In this document: positions 11,463-22,855 of the stretch, piece after piece
Numbering within the stretch: the stretch's first letter is position 1
Layout: the number at the start of each line of letters is the position of its first letter
NCBI GenBank assembly: GCA_024811115.1
Contig: JAKOGH010000244.1
Location: forward strand, 1 to 64,000
Direction of reading: 5' to 3'
DNA length: 64,000 nucleotides
Source: Terana coerulea
Lineage: Eukaryota > Basidiomycota > Agaricomycetes > Polyporales > Phanerochaetaceae
Notes under the pieces: generated by a model
The model's database searches: none
Told to the model about the DNA's origin: nothing
What the model saw: only the letters and a program-made list of their open reading frames with translations
Position numbers and translations under genes: made by a program

Positions 11463-12276
11463 GTGTATACCGCGTTTTATTACTAGAGTTGAAACCAGTA
11501 AGAGTATGGCGAGCTAGAGCTGAGAGGCTTCAAGAGTCCTCAGTATTTGTAAGTTCGAGGGTAGCCAGAGCGAGGAGAAGGGGGCGGCGTCAGGTACGAA
11601 TCGGGAGTCGGCGGTCGAATCGTGGTGCTGGTGGGATGTGCCATAGCTTAGACATTTGGGGTAGCGTGCCAGAGAGTTTAGGTTGTGCGTTGGTGGCGGG
11701 AGATGATCAGGTCCTTAGCTTTAAAACATGGGCCAACAAGGTAGGAGTAGCCTTTTGGTTTAGCGAGAATACGGACTTGTTATTTAATGTTGCCACTGCA
11801 TTCTTCGTGGCCGACTTCAGGACCACTTTAGGGCAAGAAAAGACGTTGGAGTCGTCAGATAGACGACCGTCCGTCCCATCTGAGTCTATCTACTCTGCCT
11901 AGGGAGATTATTGGAGTCTGCCCAAGCAGATGTTGCGGGACAGGAAGGAACAAGGGGCGAAGTTTGGGCGAAGTGCGCTACTATCCTCTTGTGTCGTGCG
12001 TCGCAGCTGCAATATGGCACATTAGTATATGTTTGCATGACGATCGTGGCATTCGAAAACCAAAGAGATGCTGTGGCCAAGGAGGGAGTAGACGTTCCGC
12101 GTCACGGTGGCCCAAGAGCTTTTGTGTCAGACAGACAACTCCAGAAATGGGAATAATGTCCATATATCTGCTTGGATAACTCCATGAAGGGCCTATCCAC
12201 GACCGAAATTCCAAGCATCTCTGCCACCACCTCCACCCTCCTACCGTCAGGTCGTCAACTTCTTTCACTGCGCAAA
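11463..12276 (+). other. Upstream region of ISWI; no supported gene
   Basis: A 137-codon plus-strand frame at 11489-11902 is Arg-rich and shows no motif. I treat the stretch as the 5' flank of the ISWI gene. Confidence 0.4.
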
Positions 12277-15200
12277 ATGAGCGTAAGTACTGTCAAATTC
12301 TTGGCGAAGGACTAGGCTCATTGGGCTTGCCACAGGCCGCAGACGTCGTAATGGAGGACGACAAGCTCAGCGACGTTGTGCCCTCCAACATTGTCTCGCG
12401 CCAGGTCAGTTCGGATGTTAATGCAGGTCTCCTGGCCACTCATGACTGTGATGCAGGAGAGTATAGCTCCTGAGAGCGAGACTGCCGACGACGTAGTGAA
12501 GCAAGACGTTGATGTTGATGAGCTACAGAGTGAGGACGATGCGATGCAGGTGGGTCTGGGTTACCCCTTGATATACGAGAAACTCGTGTACTAAACGCGT
12601 GCGACGCGTTTTCGTTCGACAGACCGGCGAAGCAAGCTCAATGTCACCGTCGAAGATGGCTAAGATGCAGGCCAACGAGGCTCGTCAGCAACAGAAGCAG
12701 CGGCGGCAAGCGCAGGAAGGCAAGCTGCAAGTCAGGAGGGAAGAGATGGACAAGGCGAAGGTGCGATACTTCTTGCCGTGTCTATGGATACGATTTAACT
12801 CTAGTACAGATTACGGACTCCGTGAAGCGCTACTCCTACCTGCTGGGCCAGACTGAACTCTTCAAGCACTTCGTGGATATCAAGGTAAGAGGGGACAGGC
12901 ATGTGTGTACAAGGATCCGTTTTCATTATTGGCGAAGAAAGCACGCGATCCGGAATATGCAGCCATGCTTGATGCACAGCCGAAGCCCAAAGGTCGCGGT
13001 CGCAAGAAAGCAGTGTAAGTTTCATGACTGAACCCAAGGCAGTAGCACTGACTCGGGACTAATGATGCTATTTACAGTGACAACAGTGCGCGACATAGGA
13101 AATCTGAGAAAGAAGAGGATGAGGAGATGTTGAAGGAGGGAGAGCAGCAAGCGGGAGGAGATGATACGCCCTTTGTATTCGAGGAATCTCCAAGCTGTGA
13201 GCATTCTCAGTCTCCCTTGTGTGCAGTCACTCACGCGCCATTTGGCAGTCATTAACGGATTGATGAGACCCTACCAATTGCAAGGTCTCAACTGGATGGT
13301 GTCTCTTCATCATAACGGTTTGAACGGCATCCTCGCCGATGAAATGGGCCTTGGCAAGACCCTGCAAACCATCTCATTCCTTTCCTTCCTGAAGCACTAC
13401 AAAGAGGTCAGCGGGCCACATCTGGTTGTCGTTCCCAAGTCGACCCTCCAAAACTGGGCGCGCGAGTTCGAGAAGTGGACGCCCGATGTGAACACAGTGC
13501 TACTTACGGGTTCGAAGGAAGAGCGCGCGGACATCATCGCCAACCGAATCATCCCACAAGATTTCGAAGTCCTGATTACGACTTACGAAATATGCTTGAT
13601 TGAACGTTCCGCGTTGAAGAAGCTGTCCTTCGAGTACATCGTCATCGACGAGGCGCACCGTATCAAGAACGTCGACTCAATTCTGTCGCAAATTGTTCGA
13701 GCCTTCAGCTCGAGGGGACGACTTCTTATCACGGGAACCCCGCTCCAGAACAACATGAAGGAGCTGTTTGCGCTACTGAACTTCATTTGCCCCGAAATCT
13801 TCACCGACTACGCCGACCTGGAAAGCTTCCTACACAAGGACGATGCGGAAGGCGAAGCAGATGACGAGAAAAGCAAGAAGGTTGTCGAGGCTTTGCACAA
13901 GATTCTGAGACCATTCCTCCTTCGACGTGTCAAGAGTGATGTCGAGAAGAATCTCTTACCCAGTAAGCCGTGCTACTTGTTCAGTGTTACGTCGTGCTGA
14001 CCGCGGTTAACAGAGAAGGAAATCAACATCTATGTAGGCCTCACTGACATGCAACGCAAGTGGTATCGTTCCGTCTTGGAGAAGGATATCGATGCCGTCA
14101 ATGGTCTCACTGGAAAGAAAGAGGGCAAGACGCGTCTCATGAACATGGTTATGCAGCTGCGCAAGGTTACATGCCACCCATACCTCTTCGACGGGGCGGA
14201 GCCGGGCCCTCCCTACACGACCGACGTGCACCTCATCGAGAACTCGGGCAAGATGGTCATTCTCGACAAGCTGCTATCGAACATGAAGGCTAAAGGCTCA
14301 CGTGTGCTCATCTTCAGTCAGATGAGTCGTATGCTCGATATTCTCGAGGATTATTGCTTGTTCCGCCAGTACAGTGAGTCTACTTCTTCGCCGTGAATTC
14401 CTCGCGCTCATATTCTATAATCTAGAATACTGCCGTATTGATGGCAGTACAGCGCATGAAGACCGTATTGTCGCCATTGACGAGTACAACAAGCCTGACA
14501 GCGAGAAGTTTGTCTTCCTGCTCACCACCCGCGCCGGTGGTCTCGGTATCAACCTCACCTCTGCGGACGTCGTTGTCTTGTACGACAGTGACTGGAATCC
14601 TCAGGCGGATCTGCAGGCCATGGACCGTGCGCACCGTATTGGCCAGACAAAGCAGGTATACGTCTTCCGGTTCATCACGGAGGGCAGTGTCGAGGAGCGC
14701 ATGCTCGAGCGTGCGGCGCAGAAGCTACGGCTCGACCAGCTTGTCATTCAGCAGGGACGGACGCAGACGTCGAAGCAAGCGAATAAGGACGAGCTGTTGG
14801 AGATGATTGCACACGGCGCGGAGCACATCGTCAACTCCAACGACGAGTAAGTCAAACGAAGCTGATTGGAAAACTGAGGCTGATTGTGTCTCCTTAGTCT
14901 GCTGATCAACGACGATATCGACGCTATCATTCATCGCGGCGAAGAGCGTACGCAAGAGCTCAACAGCAAGTACGAAGGCCTCAGCTTCGACGCGCTTGCC
15001 ACCTTCAAATCCGATGCCTCCGTCCAGCAGTGGGAAGGCGAGGACTTCCGTACCGGCCAGCGCAAGACGCTGCTTCTCAACCCGCTGGCACTCTCCAAGC
15101 GCGAGCGCAAGACCAACTACTCCGTCGACGCATACTTCAAGGAAAATATGCGCGCCGGTCCGTCCAAGCAGGACAAGGCGCCCAAAATGCCCCGCGCGCC

Positions 15201-16180
15201 GAAACAGTTGCAGCTGCAAGACTTCCAGTTCTTCCCGCCAAGGCTCGCGGAGCTCCAGGAGATGGAGCTCGCGTATCATAAGAAGGTCAATGAGATCGCG
15301 GCGACAATAGAGGAGCCTCAAGGACCTGAGGATACTCCGGAGGAGTTGGAGGAGCAGAGGAAGGAGGCGCAGGAGATCATTGATAATGGTGAGTGTCATC
15401 AGGGTCTCATTGACAGGGTACTGATAACGTTGCTACAGCGGAGCCTCTGACTGAGGACGAGCTCGCGGAGAAGGCCGAGCTGCTGAAACAGGGCTTTGAA
15501 GATTGGAGTAGGCGAGACTTCCAGCAGTTCGTGCGAGCACTCGAGATGCACGGGTGGAACGAGGACTTCGTGGCGTTCGCACAGGAGGTGGACTCGAAGT
15601 CGCCCGAAGAGATCAAGCAGTACTACACCGTGTTCAAGAAGAAGTGGAAGGAGCTCTCCGAGTATGTGCGCATCAAGGCCCGCATCGACGAGGGCGAGGC
15701 GAAGCGGAACAAGCGTTCGAACCTCGAGGCGCTCCTCGCGAAGAAGATCACGTCGGTGCGGTATCCGATGCAGGAGCTCGAGATGAACTACCCGACAACG
15801 AAGGGCAAGGTCTATTCCGAGGAAGAGGACCGCTATCTGCTCTGCCGGCTGTACCACTACGGCATGCAGCTCGAGGATGTGTACGAGCGAATCAAGAAGG
15901 ACATCAGCGAGTTCCCCGTGTTCCGGTTCGATTGGTTCTTCAGAGCAGAAGCCCGCAGGAGTTGCAGCGGAGATGCAACACGCTACTGGGCATGATTGAG
16001 AAGGAGGCGGAGCAGAAGCAGGCGGAGGAGGTGAAGACGAAGGGTACGAAGGGCAAGAAGCGGGGGATTGACGAGCTCAAGGCGGAGGAGACGACGGCGA
16101 AGTCGAGCAGGGCGTCGACACCGGGTAGTGCTGCGCCAGCGGCGTCGACGAAGCGGCCGACAAAGAAGAAAAAGACATAA
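12277..16180 (+). CDS. ISWI: ISWI-type chromatin-remodelling ATPase, one-base frame break near its C-terminus
   Basis: Twelve exons starting with a two-codon exon (12277-12282) give about 1,109 residues if one missing base is allowed. The order is an acidic N-terminus, then a Snf2 ATPase with DEMGLGKT (Walker A), DEAHRIKN (Walker B), [10 protein letters not shown] and DRAHRIGQ (motif VI). The HAND-SANT-SLIDE module follows ([40 protein letters not shown]). A Lys-rich tail ends at 16180. ISWI enzymes slide and space nucleosomes. The frame before 15941 runs to a stop at 15995; the conserved SLIDE residues resume in the next frame, as if one A were lost in a Lys codon. No intron explains this. 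Either a sequencing error or a truncation of about 70 residues. Whether it is Isw1 or Isw2 cannot be settled. Confidence 0.92.
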
Positions 16181-16470
16181 TCGGGGACTTGTCAAGCGTT
16201 GGACTCTCTGCTTTACTACTTGCCGTTGTTGTCAATTTCCCTTTTCTTGGATTTGTACCTCGCCATGTAACTATCTAGACCACGTACACTACACCACGAG
16301 CATATTATTTGTTGTCACTTTTTGGCAGAATTTTGAGGATCTCAGGCGTGACCTTGTTTGCAGCCGGCGCGTTATGTCACGCGTTACTGTCCGCGTCGTT
16401 CGAGGCCGTCACGGCCCATTGCGTCGACCGAGTTCTCCTCCAACGACTGTCTCTCTGGCCACAAGCGACG
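16181..16470 (+). other. ISWI-MAU2 spacer
   Basis: About 290 bp between two genes on the same strand. An in-frame upstream ATG at 16309 would extend MAU2, but the added residues look like untranslated sequence. Confidence 0.35.
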
Positions 16471-19216
16471 ATGGCCGACGGCAACCCACGCCCACTCAAG
16501 CGAGCCAAGCTCAGCCAGTCGTCCTCGTTGTCTATGCCGACGAGCTCACCACTAACGCCGCCGCCGTCGTCGCCAGCAAAGAATGACCACGGGCTCAGGC
16601 CGCTGCCACCCGCCGTGCTCCTCGTCTCGCTACCCGCCTTGCTCGCACACCCGCCCACGCATCGGTGCTACGTACCGTCACTATGCTTGTCTCTCACTGC
16701 TCTGAGGAAGTGTTTGACTATCAAGACGCTATCTCCTGAAATCGAGTGTCGAGCGTGGACCGGACTGGCGGAGTTGGGGATGAGGGTGATGAGCGGTGGT
16801 TTGCATGAGAACGAGGACTTCTTGTGGGCGAAAGGAATTGATGCTGAGGTGTGTTTTAAAGATACGTTGGTGAAAGCTTGCTTACGACATGTAAATTGCT
16901 CCAGGTAGATAAAGCTATAAGTAAAGCAGTGAGTACATGCTGCTTATATGCGCATATATGTGGCATTGGTACAGTTTGCTAACTTGTCTGTACCTCAGAG
17001 CATACTAGCGCAGAAGGTACGATAACGTCCGACGACAATTGGCATCCATGGACTGACGATGTATACGTTAGCACCCATCATTACGCGCATACAAGCACCA
17101 TGTTGCCTTGCTGCAGGTGCAACTATCACATTGGCAGCACAAGAACAAATTTGCACGAGCGCAAATACGAAATCTGGTGTCGTCTTTCGAGCTCACAGAC
17201 CCTCCTCACACAATCTACGCTGCACACCTCGCCGCAGTATCAATATTCACCACACCCAAACCTCCTCCCTCACATCCAGGCTCAGCCCCGCCTACTCCCT
17301 TCACAATCATCAAAGGCGCATACAATGACGTCCACCGTGTCCCCAACATACAGCCAGAGTCCACAAGACACCCACGCCGCGCTCTCAGCCGTTTCAAATA
17401 TGGAAAGCCACTCGCTGGCACATAAACACACCCGCATCACTCTCCTCTCCCTTGTGCTGCGCGTGCGCATTCTGGTCGCTGCCGACATGTGGGGCGACGT
17501 CGCAGCCGCCTTGCAGCGCGTGGAGACAGCGCTCGGGCTGTCCTACGAGCCCATGCTGGCGACGCCGAAGCCCCGGCAGCCGAACGCGCAGGACGAGAAA
17601 GGACCGGGGGCGAAGCGCGCCGAGGAGTTCATCGAGTTTGACGACCCATTCGAGGCCGCTATGGCCGTGCATACGCTCATGATAGCCGTGGTGTATTTCA
17701 CCCATGTAAATAGCGCGGCCGAGGGTGCTCCACGGTTGAGCCATTTACATGCTCTTTTGGATTCCGGTGCATTGGACAAGTTTCCTGAGGGTATTGTCGA
17801 GGTGCGCTCTCACTGTTCCTGTTGCGGTCATACGAGGATTTATATTCTGATAAATGAAGTGTTTAGGTTAGGCTGCCCTCTGGCCCGCCACTGACGATAC
17901 AAGTCACACATCCGCGAATACTATTTTTACTGGCATTCTTGGTGAGCAGTGTTGCCAAGCGAGATGCCGTAGGGCGGAAGCCGAAGCGTAAACTGTTCGC
18001 GACGGAAGGCTTGTCATCATGGGAGAAGGAGTTCAGCGAGGAGTTGAGACGTAAGTGAACTCAACACTGATGTCGACTCAGGCCGTTCACACTTGAACAG
18101 TCTCGCCATGGGCCAGTCTCGGTGATGTGGAGGAGGTTGAACAGCGACTAGCTCGAATAAAAGCTGACTTGTTATGTGAGCTCGTAGCGGTGGGTATCAG
18201 TCATACCTGCTTCCAATGCTTTCTATTCACAGAGGATACGATAGATTGCAGTAATGCGTAGTGATTTTGACATAGCGGAGGAGGTACGCATATAGCTAGC
18301 CATTCGTCAATCCTCACGCTGATTTGCCGCAGCACCTAGCACAACTTATCGCTCACACCCGCACGTACTCCATCTTCCCTCTCTTTGCGGCACGCATCAG
18401 CCTCCACTACGCCCACCTCGCACACATGCTCACGGAAGCATTCGCGCGCGATACAGTGCTACCGCGCCGCGGCGCGTCTGTCCGAGGAGGGCAGCTTCGT
18501 GAACCTGTCTGCGCAAGCGGGGAGATTGTTCTGCGGATCGGGCTGAGTGCCCAGGGAGTGGTGCATGATGCCAAGAGCGGAGAGGGGCTTGGAGAGGTTG
18601 ACGTGAAGCACGCCAGGAAGGTGGCGAAGGCATGCCTCAGTGTGGGAGGGACGCTGGAGGCCGCTGGTCAAGTCATCGAGGCTCTGCTTTCGCCGGAGAT
18701 TCTCAAGGCCAAGTGCGCAGAGTCTTATATCCGTCGTGGATTCTGTCTCTGATAAGTTGGTCTGTAGGACTCATCTCAAAGTCGCACTGCAGCTTGCCAG
18801 CAAGGCGCAGGACAACTACCTTCGGGCGGTGCTCCTTGCGCTTATATCTGCGCACTTCTTCCACACGTCGGGCGACCACGCGCTGTCGATGCTCCAGACG
18901 TGTGAGCAGCTTGCGGCTGGCCTGGGGGCACCTCCGACGAAGGGCGACAGCGCGTCTGCGGCGAAAGGACCGCCGAGCGTCGGGAATGCGAAACTGGGGC
19001 TCTGGGTCGGACAGAAGTTCCTCGGTGCGTGTGTTACATGGTTGCTCGTGAGTCAGGATACAGGCTGATGGCTGCCGCCTCGCAGAGCTGTATAAGCGAG
19101 CCGGCAAGGAATCTCGCGTGCAGAAGCAGACGGCTGCCAACCAGAGACTGGAGGAAGCCGTCAGAGCACTGGAAGCTCGCGGTTCCCAGCCTAGCGTCGT
19201 CGTCTCTGGCAGCTGA
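16471..19216 (+). CDS. MAU2: Cohesin loading factor MAU2/Scc4
   Basis: Exons from 16471 (MADGNPRPLKRAK) rebuild the helical-repeat protein that works with Scc2/NIPBL to load cohesin on chromosomes. Family-like blocks: ALRKCLTIKTLSPEIECRAW, LLQVQLSHWQHKNKFAR, HTRITLLSLVLRVRILV, DDPFEAAMAVHTLMIAV, RLSHLHALLDSGALDKFP, LIAHTRTYSIFPLFAARISL and KVALQLASKAQDNYLRAV. Early exons are tiny (24 and 18 nt). The end is the TGA at 19214-19216. Between the frame ending near 17235 and the one resuming at SPQDTHAALSAV (about 17355) there is either a 120-nt intron (GTATCA...AGCCAG) or a frameshift; the intron keeps phase. About 650-700 residues. Confidence 0.85.
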
Positions 19217-20446
19217 ACATCGGCTTCGCTCGGCTTCGACTCTGGGAGACACTCTCGTACGTGCGGTGAATTGGCCGGCTTCCTGTCAGCGTCGAGCCAT
19301 CACACGAGGGAACTTCAACTGGCGGAGGTGGGAACCTAGTGGTTGATGCAGGGATGGGTTCTACCATTCTCTTATTCATTCGACCTCCTGCGGGTGCTTT
19401 TGGTCGGGATGAATTCTCAATTCCTCGCTTTCGTGCTTTCGTTCTTTGTTATTTGCATCTTGGACTCTGCTGTCTGCTACTCATTACAAGTGTATACCAG
19501 GATCCTAATCGCACACGGTGCCCGTCGCTGCAGTGCCATGCGTGATGATCAAGATATGCTGGGTCCGCTGGACCAATCCCCATGTGCTTATGGTGTTGTT
19601 GCCTCGCGGGCCGATCACAGGCGTTGTGGCGGGACTCCGCAGTCGTTCTCAGCGAACAAGGGGTTCCGGACAAACTGATTGAACGGGCTGGAAACATAGC
19701 CCAAACCAGGATAGGGGTCGAAACGGGCTACGGCGGATGAGACATGGGTACCGCCGCCCCTTGCCTTGTCCCCTCCTCGACCCTCGCGTTGTCTGCGTGT
19801 ATCATAGTGTACTATTTTCCGAGACATGGACAGGATGTGGTCGACGTATTTAGACTCGACGTCCGAGTCGAGCCATCAGCATGACCGCGAGGGCGCTACG
19901 ACGCCGCAGCCCAGGGTACGTGCGAAACCACGGCTTGCCGCCCGACCACGTTCGCCGTTGCTCACTGTCTCCCCCTCCTCCTCGTCGCCGTCGCATGCGC
20001 TCCGACGCCCTGTAGATGGCCTATCCCCCCTCGTGAGTCTGACAGCGAGCGCTGGTTCCCGCATCAAGCCTCAGGGCTCGTGCACAGCCGCGCCCGCCCG
20101 CTTAGTCTCCCCTGCCTGCCGTCGCTAACCCCGCTTCGTTTTTTCCTGCCAAGCAGCACTCATTCCCGCACGACGTCGCACGACTCGCACTCGCCCTCGC
20201 TCCAGTCCGCCGCCGCCTCGACCCGGTACATGCTCGCAGGCATGAGCTCACCGCTCGACCCGCCCGCCGCGCCGTTCGCCGGCAGGCAAGAATCCACACG
20301 CTCCTTTTCGTCGGGCCACTCGCCGCTGCTCGCAGCGGACAAGGCGCTCGCACCGTCGCTCTCCGTCAACTACCTCCCCGCCAAGTTCTCGAGCTCGCCC
20401 GTCACCGAAGCGCAGGAAGAATGGCAAGGGCGGGGCGGGCGGGTAC
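19217..20446 (+). other. Spacer and probable tetraspanin 5' region
   Basis: An ATG at 19826 (MDRMWSTYLDSTSES) and a Ser/Pro-rich frame from about 20154 (SHDSHSPSLQS, SPLLAADKA, VNYLPAKFSSSP) look like an N-terminal extension of the tetraspanin. They do not join its frame: the switch is between SSSP and KRRKNGKGG near 20410. Either untranslated leader or an N-terminus broken by single-base errors. 19217-19825 shows nothing. Confidence 0.4.
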
Positions 20447-21581
20447 ATGATGCCCAAGCAGGGCGGCGGGCGCGAGGCGTTCCGCAGCAACGAGGCGCGC
20501 ATGCCCGGCGCGGGCGACGACGACTACGACGGCGTCGACATGTTTGGGAACAAGGAGGGCGGGCGCACGAAGCCCAAGGGGCGGTGGAACAGGTTCAAGT
20601 GGGCGCTGTTCGCCGCCAACATCCTGGTGAGTCCCGTCGCCACGCTGGCACGCCCTTGTTCTCGCGCGTGGGTTGCGTCGAGTCCGTGCACTGACTGCCG
20701 CGCGCACAGTTCTCCGCATACTCCCTCGCGGCCCTCATCGCCTGCCTCCTCATCTGGTTCAACGTCTGGAATCAAGCCGACATCGTCCGTGTCGGGAACA
20801 CGACGGAGCTCATCATCAGCACGACCGCCGCCTCGCTCGGCGTGCTCACGTCGCTCATCGGCTGGTCCGGCCTCCTGCTCAACAACCGCGCCTTCCTCGC
20901 CTGGTACTCCTTCCTCCTCTGGATCTGCTTCGCGCTGCTCGTCACGCCGGGCTACATCACCTACAAGAAGCGCACGTTCAACCTCGAGGGCAAGATCAAC
21001 TCGCAGTGGTCCCGCAACGTCGGGCTCGACGGCCGACTGCGGATCCAGAACCAGCTCGGCTGCTGCGGCTACTTCAGCCCGTTCGTCGAGGCGACGGTGA
21101 GCCAGACGTGCTACTCGCGCAGTGTGCTGCCCGGCTGCAAGGCGCCGTACATCAAGTTCGAGAAGAAGATCCTCGCGCGGTGGTACACGGTCGTGTTCAG
21201 CATCGTCCCCGCGCAGATCCTCGTCATGGTCACCGCGCTGCTCTGCTCGAACCACGTCACGTACCGCTTCGGCAAGGGCATGATGCCCAAGGCCTACCGC
21301 CTCAACATGAACAGCATGGCCGTCATCATGGACAACTATGCCAAGTGCGTTGATTGATTGCTTCCTCTGCTGTTTCGGATGTGTATTGACGGCTGGATCG
21401 CTTCCTTAGCCAACTCGCTGAGCAGTACGGCAACGACGTCGCGTCCGAGATCATGTCGCGCTCGCGCTCGAACCTGCACCTCGACGCCATGCCGACCATG
21501 CCGTACAGCAACAGCCAGCAGTCCTCCTACAACGGAGCCAAATACGACTCGCTGTCTCCCAAGACTCCTGTGGACCAGTAA
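20447..21581 (+). CDS. Tetraspanin-like membrane protein
   Basis: Three exons (20447-20636, 20710-21344, 21410-21581) form an open frame. A basic stretch (RWNRFKWALFAANIL) enters helix 1, followed by helices around SLAALIACLLIWF, SLGVLTSLIGWSGLLL and FLLWICFALLVTPGY. An extracellular loop carries the hallmark CCG (NQLGCCGYFSPFVEA) and further cysteines (QTCYSRSVLPGC). The last helix is VVFSIVPAQILVMVTALLC. The cytosolic tail is Ser-rich. Tetraspanins organise membrane microdomains; in fungi, relatives act in polarised growth and host penetration. The ATG at 20447 is the first in this frame; a longer N-terminus is possible (see the preceding region). Confidence 0.85.
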
Positions 21582-22855
21582 ACGCTGCGGGCGGTCGTGC
21601 CGCTCTGCTTGGCAGGTCAGCCACGGCACGCGCTGTGTCCTGTGTGTGGTGGATCTAGCGGGTGAAAATTACGGAGTAGAGAAGGGATGAGACGGGGAGA
21701 GGGGGTAATGGATGCATGGCGGTGCAATATACCGTATCGGACGCTGTCGACAGTGCCGCCTGCACTTGCATGGACTTATACTACACACATACACACAGTC
21801 CCTAGTACTTCCAGACAATCTTTTGCAAACTCGTTTGACCAGACAGAGGAGGGTCTGTTGAATGGGTATATGCTGTGACACGTATGATGGTGTTGTACAT
21901 GTGGGTATGTGCTATCACGGCATCTGCGCGTGGGTGCTTTCGACGCCACGGCTACTTGGGGTAATTGATTTGAAGGCATGTTTGAATGTGGCGGGAAGTA
22001 ATAATGTGCAAAGCTGTGGACCGTATGTAACGGAACGGCAAGATGGAGGCGGCGTTCGTGTATGCTTGTGATCATGTATGTGCTTGCAGCATGCTGTGGA
22101 TGTGCAAGCGTACGGTTACGAGTCGTTCATCCTGTGAATGGCTGGTTAGCTCAGACAGCGCTGCGTGGAGGAAAGGACATACGTACTCGGAGCTCCGCCA
22201 CCGTTGACAGAGGTCAGTAATAGCACCGGCCGTCCGCCTGGGACCTCGACGGAACCTAAGTATATGAGCGTCTTGGCGTCGTCCCTGACATAGCAAAAGG
22301 TGGTGCGTACCCGGCTCGAGGGCCGCCGAAGGGCGGGGACCTCAACGTCAACTATGATTCATGGGCACCACGCTTATATACGCCGTGCTTGCCGGCGGAG
22401 AGTAGGGCCGTGCGTGCCACGAAGAAGCGTGCTGCGACCGCCCCAGACCATCTGAGCCACGACGAGTTCTGGCGGGCGGGGTAGTGTTAGCCTTCCGGGT
22501 GAAGGTGGGCGAATATCAGGCTGAAGGAGCGAAGCGTAGAACCCTCAGCCTGAATCCAACGCGCACATGACCTGTATCCCCCACAGCCGACAGCAGCTGG
22601 GCTGTCGTGCCCGGACTTGGCCAGCGGCGCATGCGTGTTCCCCGGTCCAGTCTGGGGGCGTGTGGCATCACTCACCAGAGTGGGCCAATATGTGGATATA
22701 GAAAAGTCACCATGGCCATCGGACCACTTCCTGTTTGTAGTCCTGCAGACAAGCCCAGAACATGCCATAGGATTGTGCCCGAATCACAAACTTTGCGGAC
22801 GTCCCAGATCGCTCATCTGCCACCTTAAGCTTCGGGCCTTTGTAGCTCCAAAGCT
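21582..22855. other. Spacer with a start-less minus-strand open frame
   Basis: From about 22345 to 22153 the minus strand has an open, protein-like frame: VRTTFCYVRDDAKTLIYLGS, then VPGGRPVLLLTSVNGGGAP. No start codon was found. A TATATAAG lies just upstream on the same strand (about 22375-22382). It may be an exon of an undetected small gene or a remnant. No other coding signal in 21582-22855. Confidence 0.25.

Noticed and set aside
11489..11902. 137-codon plus-strand frame
   Set aside because: Arg-rich, no motif, no splice context; probably chance.
14725..15399. Long minus-strand frame (224 codons) opposite ISWI
   Set aside because: Leu/Arg-rich complement of the conserved ISWI coding strand; a GC-rich codon shadow.
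17236..17355. Frameshift in MAU2
   Set aside because: A 120-nt GT-AG intron with matching phase explains the frame change as well, so I do not claim a break.
20524..21255. 243-codon minus-strand frame opposite the tetraspanin
   Set aside because: The sense strand has the CCG tetraspanin motif and splice sites; the antisense frame has no motif.
22141..22215. tRNA-like A box (GGTTAGCTCAG)
   Set aside because: No B box (GGTTCRANYCC) follows and no cloverleaf stems can be formed.
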